NCBI GenBank assembly: GCA_963726785.1
Contig: CAVSDJ010000007.1
Span: forward strand, 1,488,001 to 1,552,000
DNA length: 64,000 nt
Direction: 5' to 3'
Origin: DATEKX01 sp963726785
GTDB lineage: Bacteria; Acidobacteriota; Blastocatellia; UBA7656
Position 1 is the stretch's first letter; each line of letters starts with the position of its first letter. A model generated the notes under the pieces. That model had not been told where the DNA came from. It did not search any database and was given only the letters and a program-made list of their open reading frames with translations. Of the stretch, positions 30,083-38,855 are shown in pieces. A program made the translations under genes and the position numbers.

Positions 30083-31024
30083 TCACCGTTGATTCGGAAT
30101 CAATCGAATAACGCCGCCATAGTTTTCATCATCCGTTCCGGCAAATAACTCCTGCGCCGCTCGCTCCCGCTGGCGGATTGCAAGGCTCTCGACTTTCAAT
30201 CCATCAAGCCTCGCTAGTTCTACGGGACTGCTCAAAAGGTTAATCCTGAACTTGCCGGTTCGATCAGCAAGGATGCGCCCGGCTCGCCAGATCACACTTG
30301 TAAACGGCCCATTGTCGTCGTCAGAATCATAAGCCGATGCAACGAAGACATGCCCCTGTTTGTCGATTTCAATCGCGCTCACGGGGCGCTTGTTTTTGCC
30401 CGTAAACTTGCCCGGCTTGAAATACGTCTGCTGAAATTTCCCTAACTCGAAAGGTTCGAGCTTCAAGTCGGCCCAAAACAATTTTGTGCTGACCTGGTGG
30501 TCTCCTCGTTCAGCGCACACGAACGCGAGACGATCACCCGATCTGAATACTGCGCTGCCTTCGATGTTTTTGGTTATGGTCGGCAACTGTGTGAATGATC
30601 GAATTATTGGTTTTTCATCTTTGAGTTCGACTAGGAAAATGCGACCGAATCGCTGGCCGTTGTAACTGCTTTCGCCGCTCTCGACCAACAGAAACAGCGA
30701 TGTTCCGGGAATGCGCGCAATGCTTTCCAGGTCGCTGCTTTCTTTCAGGGGGAGCGGCCAATCGATCTCAAGCGATTTCCACTGTATGCCTTCCGGCGTT
30801 CGAGGGAGCGAAATTATGCTGACGCGTGGGCGACTATTTTCTTCCGGGTTTTTGGCGTCGTGAACAGCCAAAAAAGTATCTTGTTCAATCCAGGCTAGAC
30901 CGCTGATGTCCGGCAAATGATTTGTTTCAGTTTCTGTGCGGGCATCGGAGTTGTAAGCGAGAAACGAATCCATAATCAACCCGGCGAAGAGCGCAAACAG
31001 AATGAAAATCTTTTGTATCTGCAT
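30083..31024 (-). CDS. exported beta-propeller protein (phytase-like esterase / SdiA-regulated type)
   Basis: A 313-residue secreted protein. The signal peptide is IQKIFILFALFAGLIMDSFL. The mature part shows propeller-style blades (LPDISGLAWIEQDTFLAVHD, SSDLESIARIPGTSLFLLVE, PVSAIEIDKQGHVFVASAYD, ARLDGLKVESLAI). This matches the general pattern of esterase-like phytase and SdiA-regulated proteins; the substrate is unknown. It follows the LexA-like gene by 31 bases and may be co-transcribed with it. Confidence 0.72.
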   Translation of the reverse strand: MQIQKIFILFALFAGLIMDSFLAYNSDARTETETNHLPDISGLAWIEQDTFLAVHDAKNPEENSRPRVSIISLPRTPEGIQWKSLEIDWPLPLKESSDLESIARIPGTSLFLLVESGESSYNGQRFGRIFLVELKDEKPIIRSFTQLPTITKNIEGSAVFRSGDRLAFVCAERGDHQVSTKLFWADLKLEPFELGKFQQTYFKPGKFTGKNKRPVSAIEIDKQGHVFVASAYDSDDDNGPFTSVIWRAGRILADRTGKFRINLLSSPVELARLDGLKVESLAIRQRERAAQELFAGTDDENYGGVIRLIPNQR

Positions 31025-31055
31025 AAGTGAAACTCTATTTCATCAGACCTATCGT

Positions 31056-31403
31056 TCATAGCTTTCTGGCAAGCGCGACGCCCACGCCGATTATGCGCTC
31101 TGCCGCTTCCAGCGGGCGACGCCCAAGCGATGTTTCCAAAAACCCGTAGCTTGATGCCAGGCCAAGCCGCGTTCGGCCCTCTTCTTCAATCAAAACTATG
31201 TCACCGGCTACCGGGTCAATGCTTTCAGAAAACAAAATGATGTCGCCTTCGAGCAATCCCTTATTTATCCACGAACTGTTGACCATCACGCATTCGTAGT
31301 CTGCTTCGGGGATGTCCAGAATACGAACCAGTATGTCATCGGCTTTTGCATAGACCTGCGACCGGCGCTTTTCGTGCGCTTGGATGTTTTCGTCTTTGTC
31401 CAT
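31056..31403 (-). CDS. LexA/S24-like peptidase domain protein without DNA-binding domain
   Basis: A 115-residue protein whose second half matches the LexA/UmuD/S24 fold: VMVNSSWINKGLLEGDIILF then PVAGDIVLIEEEGRTRLG. The serine position seems kept (NSSW, where LexA has GMSM). Where LexA has the catalytic lysine (VKRL) this protein has arginine (TRLG), so self-cleavage may be lost. There is no helix-turn-helix; the N-terminus is a short charged helix (KDENIQAHEKRRSQVYAKAD). It may act as a protein-protein module rather than a repressor. The alignment is by eye. Confidence 0.7.
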   Translation of the reverse strand: MDKDENIQAHEKRRSQVYAKADDILVRILDIPEADYECVMVNSSWINKGLLEGDIILFSESIDPVAGDIVLIEEEGRTRLGLASSYGFLETSLGRRPLEAAERIIGVGVALARKL

Positions 31404-31592
31404 AATCTTGCCTGAGCGTTAATTGAATCCGGCAAGACCGGCATTGTCAATCTCGACTGAGTTTGAAGTTTCCCAGCGCAAAGAGTTTTGCTACGCTAAC
31501 CAAAGCGCACAAGGCTGCTGTTTGTGGCATCGATTTTGCGATGAATCTGAACAGGCCGTTTTGTGGATACATACAGAACGAAGGCATAAGCT

Positions 31593-32474
31593 ATGGGCTT
31601 CAAGATGTTCGGAGGGCTTACACTCAAACAACTGGCTTTGAAAGTGTGGCAGGAGTCGAACGAAGATAATGTCTTTGGCGGCGCGGCTGAACTTGCGTAT
31701 TATTTTCTGCTCGCACTCTTTCCGATGCTCATTTTTCTGACCAGCCTTGTCGGCTTTCTTCCCGGCTTACAGGCAAATATCCTTAGCGCGCTTGCTAAAG
31801 TTGCGCCCGCAGATGCTATGAAACTGGTCGAAGATACGCTTACGGACGTTATAAGTAATCGCAGCGGCGGACTGCTCTCGTTCGGCATTCTCGCCACACT
31901 CTGGGCGGCGTCAAGCGGCGTTGCGTCGTTGATGGGCACGCTAAACGTCGCCTTTGAAGCGAAAGAAAGGCGTTCATTTTGGAAAGTGCGTCTGCTCGCA
32001 ATCGGTCTGACCGTATCGCTTGCGCTGCTGGTCATCGGAGGAGCGGCGCTCGTAATGTTCGGCCACAAATTGAGCGACTGGCTTAGCGAACTGCTCGGAG
32101 TCGGAACGGTGTTTGCGATCATCGGAAGCATCGCCGGTTACATCATAGGTATGACGCTTCTGTTTCTCGGCATACAGTTGCTTTATTATTTCGGGCCTGA
32201 TGTGAAGCAGGAATGGAAATGGATAACGCCCGGCGCGGTCTTCGCAGTCGTAGCAATTCTTGTCGGGTCGTTCCTTTTTTCCCTGTACCTGCGCGTAGCT
32301 CCGAGCAACAGCGCAACCTACGGAAGTCTCGGCGCAGTTATAACGCTGATGCTCTGGCTGTACTTGATCGGGCTGGCCTTGCTCGTGGGCGGCGAAATCA
32401 ATTCGGAAATCAAAAAGAGTCATAATAATTCTACCGTTGAAAAACAAAAGGCGGGCGAATTGCAAGTAGCATGA
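31593..32474 (+). CDS. YihY/BrkB family inner-membrane protein
   Basis: A 293-residue polytopic membrane protein with about six hydrophobic helices. It shows family signatures near the N-terminus (GGAAELAYYFLLALFPMLIF), the central TLWAASSGVASLMGTLNVAF, and the last helix (YGSLGAVITLMLWLYLIGLA followed by GGEIN). Once wrongly called ribonuclease BN, the family's true function is not settled. The start at 31593 has AAGG upstream; an inside ATG at 31605 is an alternative. A clear terminator follows. Confidence 0.92.
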   Translation: MGFKMFGGLTLKQLALKVWQESNEDNVFGGAAELAYYFLLALFPMLIFLTSLVGFLPGLQANILSALAKVAPADAMKLVEDTLTDVISNRSGGLLSFGILATLWAASSGVASLMGTLNVAFEAKERRSFWKVRLLAIGLTVSLALLVIGGAALVMFGHKLSDWLSELLGVGTVFAIIGSIAGYIIGMTLLFLGIQLLYYFGPDVKQEWKWITPGAVFAVVAILVGSFLFSLYLRVAPSNSATYGSLGAVITLMLWLYLIGLALLVGGEINSEIKKSHNNSTVEKQKAGELQVA

Positions 32475-32534
32475 AAGAGTTGCCATGGAAGCTGTAGGAT
32501 AATCTAAAGCAGGTCCAAAATCTGCATATAAACA

Positions 32535-32579
32535 AAGGGCGCACAATCCTGCAAGACGGGTTACGCGCCCTTAGTTTTT
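32535..32579 (+). terminator. intrinsic terminator after the YihY/BrkB gene
   Basis: Stem aagggcgc (32535-32542) pairs with gcgccctt (32565-32572), followed by agtttttc. It lies between the BrkB-like gene and the SDR gene, which has its own strong ribosome-binding site. Confidence 0.75.
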
Positions 32580-32595
32580 CGATCAAGGAGGTATT

Positions 32596-33603
32596 ATGCC
32601 GCGAAGCATAAATGAACAAGTCGTAGTGATAACCGGAGCATCATCAGGCATAGGCCGCACAACTGCGCGAATGTTTGCCGCAGCGGGCGCGCACCTTGTG
32701 CTTGGCTCTCGAAATGCCGAATCGTTGAACGAACTTGTCCACGAAATAGCAGAGGCGGGCGGGATTGCTCATGCCATTCCGACCGACGTTACCGAACGCG
32801 AACACGTCGAGCAATTGGCCGACGCAGCTTTGAACTATTTCGGGCGCATAGATACGTGGGTCAACAATGCAGGCATTTCAATCTATGCTACGTTCGACAA
32901 GCTTACAGATGAAGAGATACGCCGGATTATGGATGTGAACTTCATGGGCACTATCTATGGAATTCAAGCCGCGCTTCCCAGAATGCGAGCGCAGGGAGAA
33001 GGCACAATTATCAACGTCGCTTCGATTGCAGGTAAACGCGCAATTCCGCTGCAAAGCATCTACAGCGCGTCAAAGTTTGCAATCGTCGGACTGGGAGAAT
33101 CGTTGCGCGCAGAGCTTGCTAATGACCCTGCTCAAATCAATGTCTGCACTATCTGCCCGCCTTCGATCAACACGCCTTTCTTCGATCACGTGCTGACAAA
33201 GGAAGGATTCGCGCCGAAACCAATGGCCCCTGTCTATGACCCTGAGACTGTGGCGGAAGCAATAATATCTTGCGCGGAAAATCCTCAGCGTGAAGTGCTG
33301 ATCGGGTCGGCAGGCAAAGCGCTTACGATCTTCAACACGGTCGCGCCAGGGTTAGCCGACTGGTTCATGGGCAGGGCGGGCGTGAGCGGGCAGTTGACAG
33401 ATGAACCCAAGTCTTCGAGCGAGGTCAATAACTTGTTCGAGATTCCGCCGAACAAACGCGAGCGCGGCGGTTGGACTGCGCAAGGCACGAGAGAAGGAGC
33501 CGAAGAAACTTCGACTAGCAACATCGTAACGCAGCATCCGATTGCAGCATCCTTTGCAGGAGCGGCTGCGCTGGCGATTGCAGCGCGATTTTTATTCAGG
33601 TAA
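32596..33603 (+). CDS. SDR family NAD(P)-dependent oxidoreductase with C-terminal hydrophobic tail
   Basis: A 335-residue short-chain dehydrogenase/reductase. The cofactor motif is ITGASSGIGRTTARMFAAAG, the structural motif NNAGIS, and the catalytic Tyr and Lys are in SIYSASKFAIVG. The family is usually about 250 residues; here the extra C-terminus is a polar stretch followed by a hydrophobic helix (PIAASFAGAAALAIAARFLF) that probably anchors it in the membrane. AAGGAGGT lies at ideal spacing before the ATG. The substrate is unknown. Confidence 0.9.
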   Translation: MPRSINEQVVVITGASSGIGRTTARMFAAAGAHLVLGSRNAESLNELVHEIAEAGGIAHAIPTDVTEREHVEQLADAALNYFGRIDTWVNNAGISIYATFDKLTDEEIRRIMDVNFMGTIYGIQAALPRMRAQGEGTIINVASIAGKRAIPLQSIYSASKFAIVGLGESLRAELANDPAQINVCTICPPSINTPFFDHVLTKEGFAPKPMAPVYDPETVAEAIISCAENPQREVLIGSAGKALTIFNTVAPGLADWFMGRAGVSGQLTDEPKSSSEVNNLFEIPPNKRERGGWTAQGTREGAEETSTSNIVTQHPIAASFAGAAALAIAARFLFR

Positions 33604-33640
33604 AACCACGACGGATGTAATGTGATCATGTGTAAGATAA

Positions 33641-33834
33641 GCCGCGTAGCGGCAATATGAGTTTAGGCCGGTCTTTTAAGGCCGGTAACAAGTGGTGCAT
33701 AGAATTTCTTCATCGCGTTAGCGACGGCTGATGCAAGGGTGAATCAATCATCGCTGACGCGACGAAAATATATGGATTGGCCCGTTACCGGCCTTAAAAG
33801 ACCGGCCTAAACTCAGCCGTCCCTACGGGACGAA
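33641..33834. repeat. nested palindromic element, type B1
   Basis: A perfect 28-base inverted repeat (33662-33689 with 33784-33811) encloses two short hairpins containing tcgcg...cgacg (33713-33726 and 33751-33765). It is preceded by a small palindrome gccgcgtagcggc at 33641-33653 and followed by a tcccgtaggga-like palindrome. The same layout with different arm sequences occurs at 44476-44663. It lies between convergent genes and contains no frame. Confidence 0.75.
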
Positions 33835-33906
33835 AGACAACGCCTAACTTAATGCCATTGCCCTGAATGGGCGACCACAGCAGCGTCGCCCTTACATGAA
33901 GTTCAA

Positions 33907-35079
33907 TCAGGCAGCTTTTTGCTCGGGCTTGAGCACTACCTTGATGCAGCCATCTTTTTTCTCATCGAAAAGCTCGTAGCCTTTCGCCGTATCGTCGAGC
34001 GAAAGCCGATGCGTGATGACGAAGCTCGGATCAATCTTTCCTTGCTCTATCAATCCAAGCAACGGCTTCAGATAATTGTGCACGTTGCATTGTCCCATTC
34101 TGAACGTCAGGTCTTTGCCGAACGCTTCGCCGAGCGGGAACTTGTCAACGAATGATGTGTAAACGCCCGCTATCGAAATCGTGCCGCCTTTGCGACACGC
34201 CCAGATGCATTCGCGCAGCGCAGGAATCTTGCCCGATTCCAACCAAAACTTCGTTTTCACATTATCGTAAAACGATCCCTTGGCTTCCATGCCTACTGCA
34301 TCAATGCAAACATCAGGGCCGCGACCAGATGTCATCTCGTTCAACGATTCCAGAACGTTCTTCTCGGCAAAGTTGATAGTTTCCGCTTTGTTCTTGTTGC
34401 GAGCCATGTCTAATCGCTCAATCGTATCGTCAATGCCAATCACGCGGCTTGCGCCCAGCAACCACGCCGACGCAATCGTGAATTGCCCGACAGGCCCGCA
34501 GCCCCAGACGGCTACGGTGTCGCCCTGTTTGATCTGACCGTTTTCAGCAGCGAAGTAACCCGTAGGGAAAATGTCGCTCAAGAACAAAACTTTCTCATCA
34601 GGCAAGCCTTCGGGAAGCTTCAGCGGCCCATAGTCCGCAAACGGCACGCGTACGTATTCGGCCTGCCCGCCCGGATAGCCGCCATACATATGCGAATATC
34701 CGAACAGCGCGGACGGGCCGTGGCCCAGCATCTTTTCTGGAAGCTCCGCATTCGGGTTCGAGTTATCGCACTGCGTAGGCCAGCCGTTTTTGCAGAAGTA
34801 GCAACGCCCGCAAGCTATGGTGAAAGGCACGACCACTCGATCACCTTTTTTCAGATTCTTCACCTTGTGACCGACCTCGACGATTTCGCCCATGAACTCG
34901 TGGCCCAGTATGTCACCCTCTTCCATTGTCGGCACCCATCCGTGTACGAGATGCAGGTCAGAACCGCAGATGGCCGAAGCCGTGACTTTTATGATTGCGT
35001 CGCGCGGGTTGAGGATTTCAGGATCGTTCACGCGCTCGACGCGTACATCGTTCTTTCCGTGATAGACGAGTGCTTTCAT
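33907..35079 (-). CDS. zinc-dependent alcohol dehydrogenase (formaldehyde-dehydrogenase-like)
   Basis: A 390-residue medium-chain dehydrogenase. Catalytic zinc ligands are in AICGSDLHLVHG and GHEFMGEIVEVG, structural zinc cysteines in CGRCYFCKNGWPTQC, and the NAD motif in VWGCGPVGQ. The long insertion after the structural zinc site (GYSHMYGGYPGGQAEYVRVP) is typical of the glutathione-independent formaldehyde dehydrogenase-like subgroup. The Met at 35079 (MKALVYHG) is preferred over an upstream one because GGAGG precedes it. It overlaps the SRPBCC stop as ATGA, so the two are probably translationally coupled. Confidence 0.92.
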   Translation of the reverse strand: MKALVYHGKNDVRVERVNDPEILNPRDAIIKVTASAICGSDLHLVHGWVPTMEEGDILGHEFMGEIVEVGHKVKNLKKGDRVVVPFTIACGRCYFCKNGWPTQCDNSNPNAELPEKMLGHGPSALFGYSHMYGGYPGGQAEYVRVPFADYGPLKLPEGLPDEKVLFLSDIFPTGYFAAENGQIKQGDTVAVWGCGPVGQFTIASAWLLGASRVIGIDDTIERLDMARNKNKAETINFAEKNVLESLNEMTSGRGPDVCIDAVGMEAKGSFYDNVKTKFWLESGKIPALRECIWACRKGGTISIAGVYTSFVDKFPLGEAFGKDLTFRMGQCNVHNYLKPLLGLIEQGKIDPSFVITHRLSLDDTAKGYELFDEKKDGCIKVVLKPEQKAA

Positions 35080-35741
35080 TGTGCTATTGCCTCCGTTAGT
35101 CTCTGCTTTTCGGGTTTCCATAGCTGAACGACGCGAGCTATTTCGCCCGCTTCTATCAACTGCTTGAACCGGCGCAGGTCTTGACGAACCATCTTCTGCG
35201 GGTCGCTGCCTGTCACTTTTGCGACGACCGCGCCAATTGGGCCTGCGGGCTGATTGAAGGTCATAAAGACGAAGACGCGCGTGCCGTGCTCCGTAGGCTC
35301 GAAACGGACTGCGCCGTTGTTATCGATATCGGCTGTGGTCGAGCGCCATCCGATGAACTTGCCCGGCTCGTTTACGGTGACCTCGGCGTCCCATTCGATG
35401 CGCTGGCCGAGCGGCCCTTCGACTACCCAATGAAACGTGCGGTCGCCCGTCTTGCGGACTTCGATGACGTTTTGCATGAAGGTTGGAAAGGCTTCAAAGC
35501 GCGACCACATCTCGTAAGCTTCTTCTGGAGAAGCCATGACTTCGATAGCTTGTCGCACTTCGCGCGGTGTTGAGGGGACGAGCGAAACTCCGGCTGCCGC
35601 TGCAATCTCGGTCGCTGTAATACTCGCGCCGACAATGCCTACTGTAGTGCCGACAACGCCCCCCTTCTTGAAACCATAAGCGGCGAGCGCCGTTGCCGCA
35701 GCCGCTTTTACAACATGCGATGTTTTATCATTCTCGCTCAT
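35076..35741 (-). CDS. SRPBCC (START/COQ10-like) family protein
   Basis: A 221-residue protein. Residues 10-55 contain small hydrophobic stretches (AAAATALAAYGFKKGGVVGT). The rest is an SRPBCC ligand-binding fold of the polyketide cyclase/COQ10 type (VMASPEEAYEMWSRFEAFPT, GKFIGWRSTT, GTRVFVFMTFNQPAGP). AAGGAG precedes the start. It is in a two-gene operon with the alcohol dehydrogenase. The ligand is unknown. Confidence 0.85.
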   Translation of the reverse strand: MSENDKTSHVVKAAAATALAAYGFKKGGVVGTTVGIVGASITATEIAAAAGVSLVPSTPREVRQAIEVMASPEEAYEMWSRFEAFPTFMQNVIEVRKTGDRTFHWVVEGPLGQRIEWDAEVTVNEPGKFIGWRSTTADIDNNGAVRFEPTEHGTRVFVFMTFNQPAGPIGAVVAKVTGSDPQKMVRQDLRRFKQLIEAGEIARVVQLWKPEKQRLTEAIAQ

Positions 35742-35992
35742 TGCAAACTCCTTAATCTGATCAAATCATTTGATCGTTTGATTGCGAACACAATTCGACT
35801 CTGCATCAATATAATCTTGAGCAATGGCCGTGCCATCAAGACATCAGGCGACGGGCAGTAAACATCAATCAGTTATTACTCAATTTAGCGACCGGGATGA
35901 ATTGAATACTACTAATAACAGATGGTTTGAAGTGAGACGCTATTGTGATCGCGCGAGTTGATATAGTACGAGCGCGAAGTCGTTAAGCTCGC

Positions 35993-36760
35993 TTAGTGTG
36001 AGCCGCTTACTGCTTTAGTCAGCGGACGGGCGAGCGATTCGGCGTTTTCGCTGTACAATGCAAGATCGCTTTTCAAATTCTCGCTCGTAGCAAACAGCCA
36101 TAGCGGGTAGAGGTCGAGCAGTATTTTTTGCGCGCGATCAAGAAAGCGGCGGCGCGAAAGAATCGGATCACTTGCCGCGAAGTATTCGCCCACGGTGAAG
36201 CTGTCGAGATTCATCCACCGTCGCGCTGTCTTAGGCAAAGGCCATTTCTTCAGTTTGTCCCCTTCCGTGTCCGCAAGCTCCCAGTAGGTGTCGGCTATGT
36301 GCCGCTCGTCCAGATACTTTTGAAACAGTCGAATGTTCTTTTTAATACCTTGCTGTACAGGCCCGGTTCGCGGCTGCTTGTACCCGCCCGGATAAAAGCC
36401 TATTGATACGCCGTGGCTCGCTATGTCGGCGTAGAGCAGCGCTTCGGTTGTCCATTTCTGGCCTCTGCGCGGAAACAGAACATAGATGAACGGGCGATAA
36501 GGCGGGCGATTTTTGTGAAAGCGCATGTCGTTGTTGATGCGGCTGATGGTTCGCCCGACGCGCGGTTCGGTGTCGAACTCTTCGTTGAGCATATGAATGA
36601 CGGGGCCGATGTCTGTGACGAATGATTTTATGACGCCGAGCACTTCAGTCTCGTACTGGCGGCGGTGCTCGTCAAACCATTCTTTGTTGTTGTTATCGGC
36701 AAGTTCGGATAAGAATTGAAACAATCTCGCCGAAAAGCCTTCGAAACGGACGCGGTTCAT
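35993..36760 (-). CDS. DUF2461 / TIGR02453 family protein
   Basis: A 255-residue conserved protein of unknown function. The family signatures are near the N-terminus (LSELADNNNKEWFDEHRRQY), in the middle (RINNDMRFHKNRPPY and GVSIGFYPGGY) and at the C-terminus. It is intact and of normal family length. The 250 bases before the SRPBCC gene on the left contain nothing I can identify. To the right lies an inverted repeat and then the divergent radical SAM gene. Confidence 0.85.
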   Translation of the reverse strand: MNRVRFEGFSARLFQFLSELADNNNKEWFDEHRRQYETEVLGVIKSFVTDIGPVIHMLNEEFDTEPRVGRTISRINNDMRFHKNRPPYRPFIYVLFPRRGQKWTTEALLYADIASHGVSIGFYPGGYKQPRTGPVQQGIKKNIRLFQKYLDERHIADTYWELADTEGDKLKKWPLPKTARRWMNLDSFTVGEYFAASDPILSRRRFLDRAQKILLDLYPLWLFATSENLKSDLALYSENAESLARPLTKAVSGSH

Positions 36761-36844
36761 GTTGTCGCCCCTTCGATTTCCTGAGTTCCTGGGCTGAGAT
36801 TAAAGGTTGCGCAGCAAGGCTGTCAACACCGCCCGCTACTGGAA

Positions 36845-36926
36845 GAAACGATGAATGATGAATGATGAATGATGAATTGAAAGCCTCTCTTCCGTTCATC
36901 CTTCATCCTTCATCCTTCATCGTTTC
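36845..36926. repeat. 'gatgaat' inverted repeat, copy B
   Basis: The left arm is made of tandem gatgaat words and the right arm of tandem ttcatcc words. The outermost 11 bases (36845-36855 and 36916-36926) pair perfectly, and the inner parts pair imperfectly. It is related to the element at 21527-21613. It lies between the divergent DUF2461 and radical SAM genes, so it may overlap a promoter. Confidence 0.65.
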
Positions 36927-36967
36927 TTCATTTGATGAATGTATAGTTCGCCTGTAGACTTGACCTT

Positions 36968-37996
36968 ATGCACGAGCCGTCTTATGTAAAGCTTCTCGAA
37001 TCGGGCGAGCTTCAATCGCGCGTCGAAGCGTTGATGGAAATGCTTCGCGTTTGCCGCATATGCCCGCGCGATTGCGACGTGAATCGTTTGGATAATGAAG
37101 TCGCCGCCTGCTATTCAGGGTTGCTGCCGATAGTCTCGGCTTACACGCCGCACTTTGGCGAAGAGCCTGCGCTTGTCGGAAAAGGCGGCGCGGGCAATGT
37201 ATTTCTCGGGCTTTGCAACCTGCGCTGCGTCTATTGCCAGAACTATCAGATCAGTCAGACATTCCGTGAGCAACGCAAAAACGAAGTCTCTTTTGAGCGG
37301 CTCGCAGAGATGTTTCTGGAACTGGAGGCGCAAGGCTGTCATAACATCAACTGGGTATCGCCCACTCACTTCGCATCGCAGTTAGCCAAATCGCTCTACC
37401 TCGCAGCCAAACGCGGCCTCAGATTGCCTGTCGTCTATAACACGAATTCATACGACGCGGTCGAAGTCTTGCGGCTGCTTGATGGGATAGTTGACATATA
37501 TCTGCCTGACCTTAAGTACAGCGACGACGAAGCCGGTCGCGAATATTCTAAAGTAACAGAGTACACGCGCCACTCGCGCGCCGCGCTCAAAGAGATGTAC
37601 AGGCAGGTGGGCGACACTCTTGTTTATGACGAGAACGGATTGCTAAAACGCGGGCTGATTATTCGATTGCTCGTGTTGCCCAACGATATTGCAGGCATCC
37701 GGGAGTCGCTTCGCTGGATACGCGAAGAGCTATCGCCGAAAGTGGCTGTGAGCTTGATGGCGCAGTACTTCCCAACGAACAAAGTCGGCGCTGAGCGTTA
37801 TCCGCTCATCTCGCGCAAGATTCGCTGGACTGAATGGCTCACGGCAATCGAACATATGGAATCGCTCGGCATCGAAGAAGGCTGGATGCAGGATTTCGAT
37901 TCGGCATCGGAATACTACCGCCCGGACTTCGGCAATGCGAAGATGCCTTTCAAAGACATAGTTGATTTCAAATCAACCGAGCAAGACCCCGTGTGA
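36968..37996 (+). CDS. radical SAM protein (PflA/PflX-like activating-enzyme family)
   Basis: A 342-residue protein. The radical SAM cluster motif is in GLCNLRCVYCQNYQIS (CxxxCxxC). An extra N-terminal cysteine group, MLRVCRICPRDCDVNR, probably binds a second iron-sulfur cluster. The layout fits the pyruvate-formate-lyase-activating-like group (PflX/YjjW type), enzymes that create glycyl or other radicals or modify unknown partners. No glycyl-radical enzyme is nearby, so its partner is unknown. The frame is intact; the ribosome-binding site is weak. Confidence 0.85.
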   Translation: MHEPSYVKLLESGELQSRVEALMEMLRVCRICPRDCDVNRLDNEVAACYSGLLPIVSAYTPHFGEEPALVGKGGAGNVFLGLCNLRCVYCQNYQISQTFREQRKNEVSFERLAEMFLELEAQGCHNINWVSPTHFASQLAKSLYLAAKRGLRLPVVYNTNSYDAVEVLRLLDGIVDIYLPDLKYSDDEAGREYSKVTEYTRHSRAALKEMYRQVGDTLVYDENGLLKRGLIIRLLVLPNDIAGIRESLRWIREELSPKVAVSLMAQYFPTNKVGAERYPLISRKIRWTEWLTAIEHMESLGIEEGWMQDFDSASEYYRPDFGNAKMPFKDIVDFKSTEQDPV

Positions 37997-38012
37997 TAAA
38001 AGCGCCCGCTAT

Positions 38013-38772
38013 TCAATGCGGAAAACGCTTGGCGACCTCTGCCTGATAACCTCGCGGATCATACCAACCGTAGGATGAGCCTGTGTAATAGACGAAGCCT
38101 GATGTTCCCGCGAGCGTTCCATTGATCACGTCTCCGATCAGCGGCGGAATCTGCTTGCCTTTGTTTGCGCGCAGCACGCTCTTTTTTACCTGACCTTGGA
38201 TACTGCCATCTGCCGCATTCTTAACCAGATAAGAAATCTGGGCTTCAGGGTTGCGCCAACCCTCCGGCCCATACCCGTGAATGACCGCAAGCAATTCTTC
38301 ATCGCGCTCTGTGACGGATGGTCGAGTTTGTTGTTCGCCGGGAATTCTTTTCATCCCCGGTTCAGGAGCCCTGTCTGTCCCTGCATCCCTAAGCAGCCAG
38401 CCCGCAAGTTCGTGATTGATCTCAGGGAGTTTTTCTTTGATCGGTTTCACGATGATGGCAATGTCTTGTGAGCCATCTCCATTAAAATCGCCAACGGTAA
38501 AGCCGGGATTACGACTCGTATCAATGCTTACGACATCTTTATAAACGCGCGCGACGACTGCGCGGGCCTCGTCAAGGGATGGAGGAGGAATGGCCGCTCA
38601 CTTTTTTCGGATCTTGGCTATCTTCAGGCCGAGTAGGAGGAGGTGCGGGCGGTGGCACTTCGGTAGCTGACGGGGGAGCCTCTTTTATTGGTGCGGGCGG
38701 CTTCGCGCAGCTTGTTAGAATTAATGTGGCAAGGAAAAAATAGAAGAATAAGGTGCTTTTCTTGTTCAACAT
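38013..38772 (-). pseudogene. lipoprotein of unknown function, one apparent frameshift
   Basis: The start MLNKKSTLFFYFFLATLILT leads to a lipobox (LTSC) and a proline-rich linker. Near 38585 the frame runs out at a stop. One base later the other frame continues without a break as PPPSLDEARAVVARVYKDVV, then NPGFTVGDFNGDGSQDIAII, and on to the C-terminus GYQAEVAKRFPH. Removing one C from a GGCC restores one protein of about 250 residues with an FG-GAP-like segment. The Met at 38772 has GAGGG before it. Either recent damage or an assembly error. Confidence 0.68.
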
Positions 38773-38788
38773 CTTTGCAACCCTCTCT

Positions 38789-38829
38789 ATAAAAGAGAGG
38801 CTCGCCATATTTTAATGCGACGAGCCTCT
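38789..38829 (-). terminator. intrinsic terminator after the di-haem oxidoreductase
   Basis: Stem agaggctcg (38796-38804) pairs with cgagcctct (38821-38829). Reading on the minus strand it is followed by CTTTTAT. It separates the cytochrome gene from the lipoprotein gene. Confidence 0.7.
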
Positions 38830-38855
38830 TACCGACGGCTCTTATCGCCTCTGTT

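Noticed and set aside
36845..36926. Possible CRISPR array (short tandem words)
   Set aside because: The units are 7 bases without spacers and form an inverted repeat; no cas genes are present.
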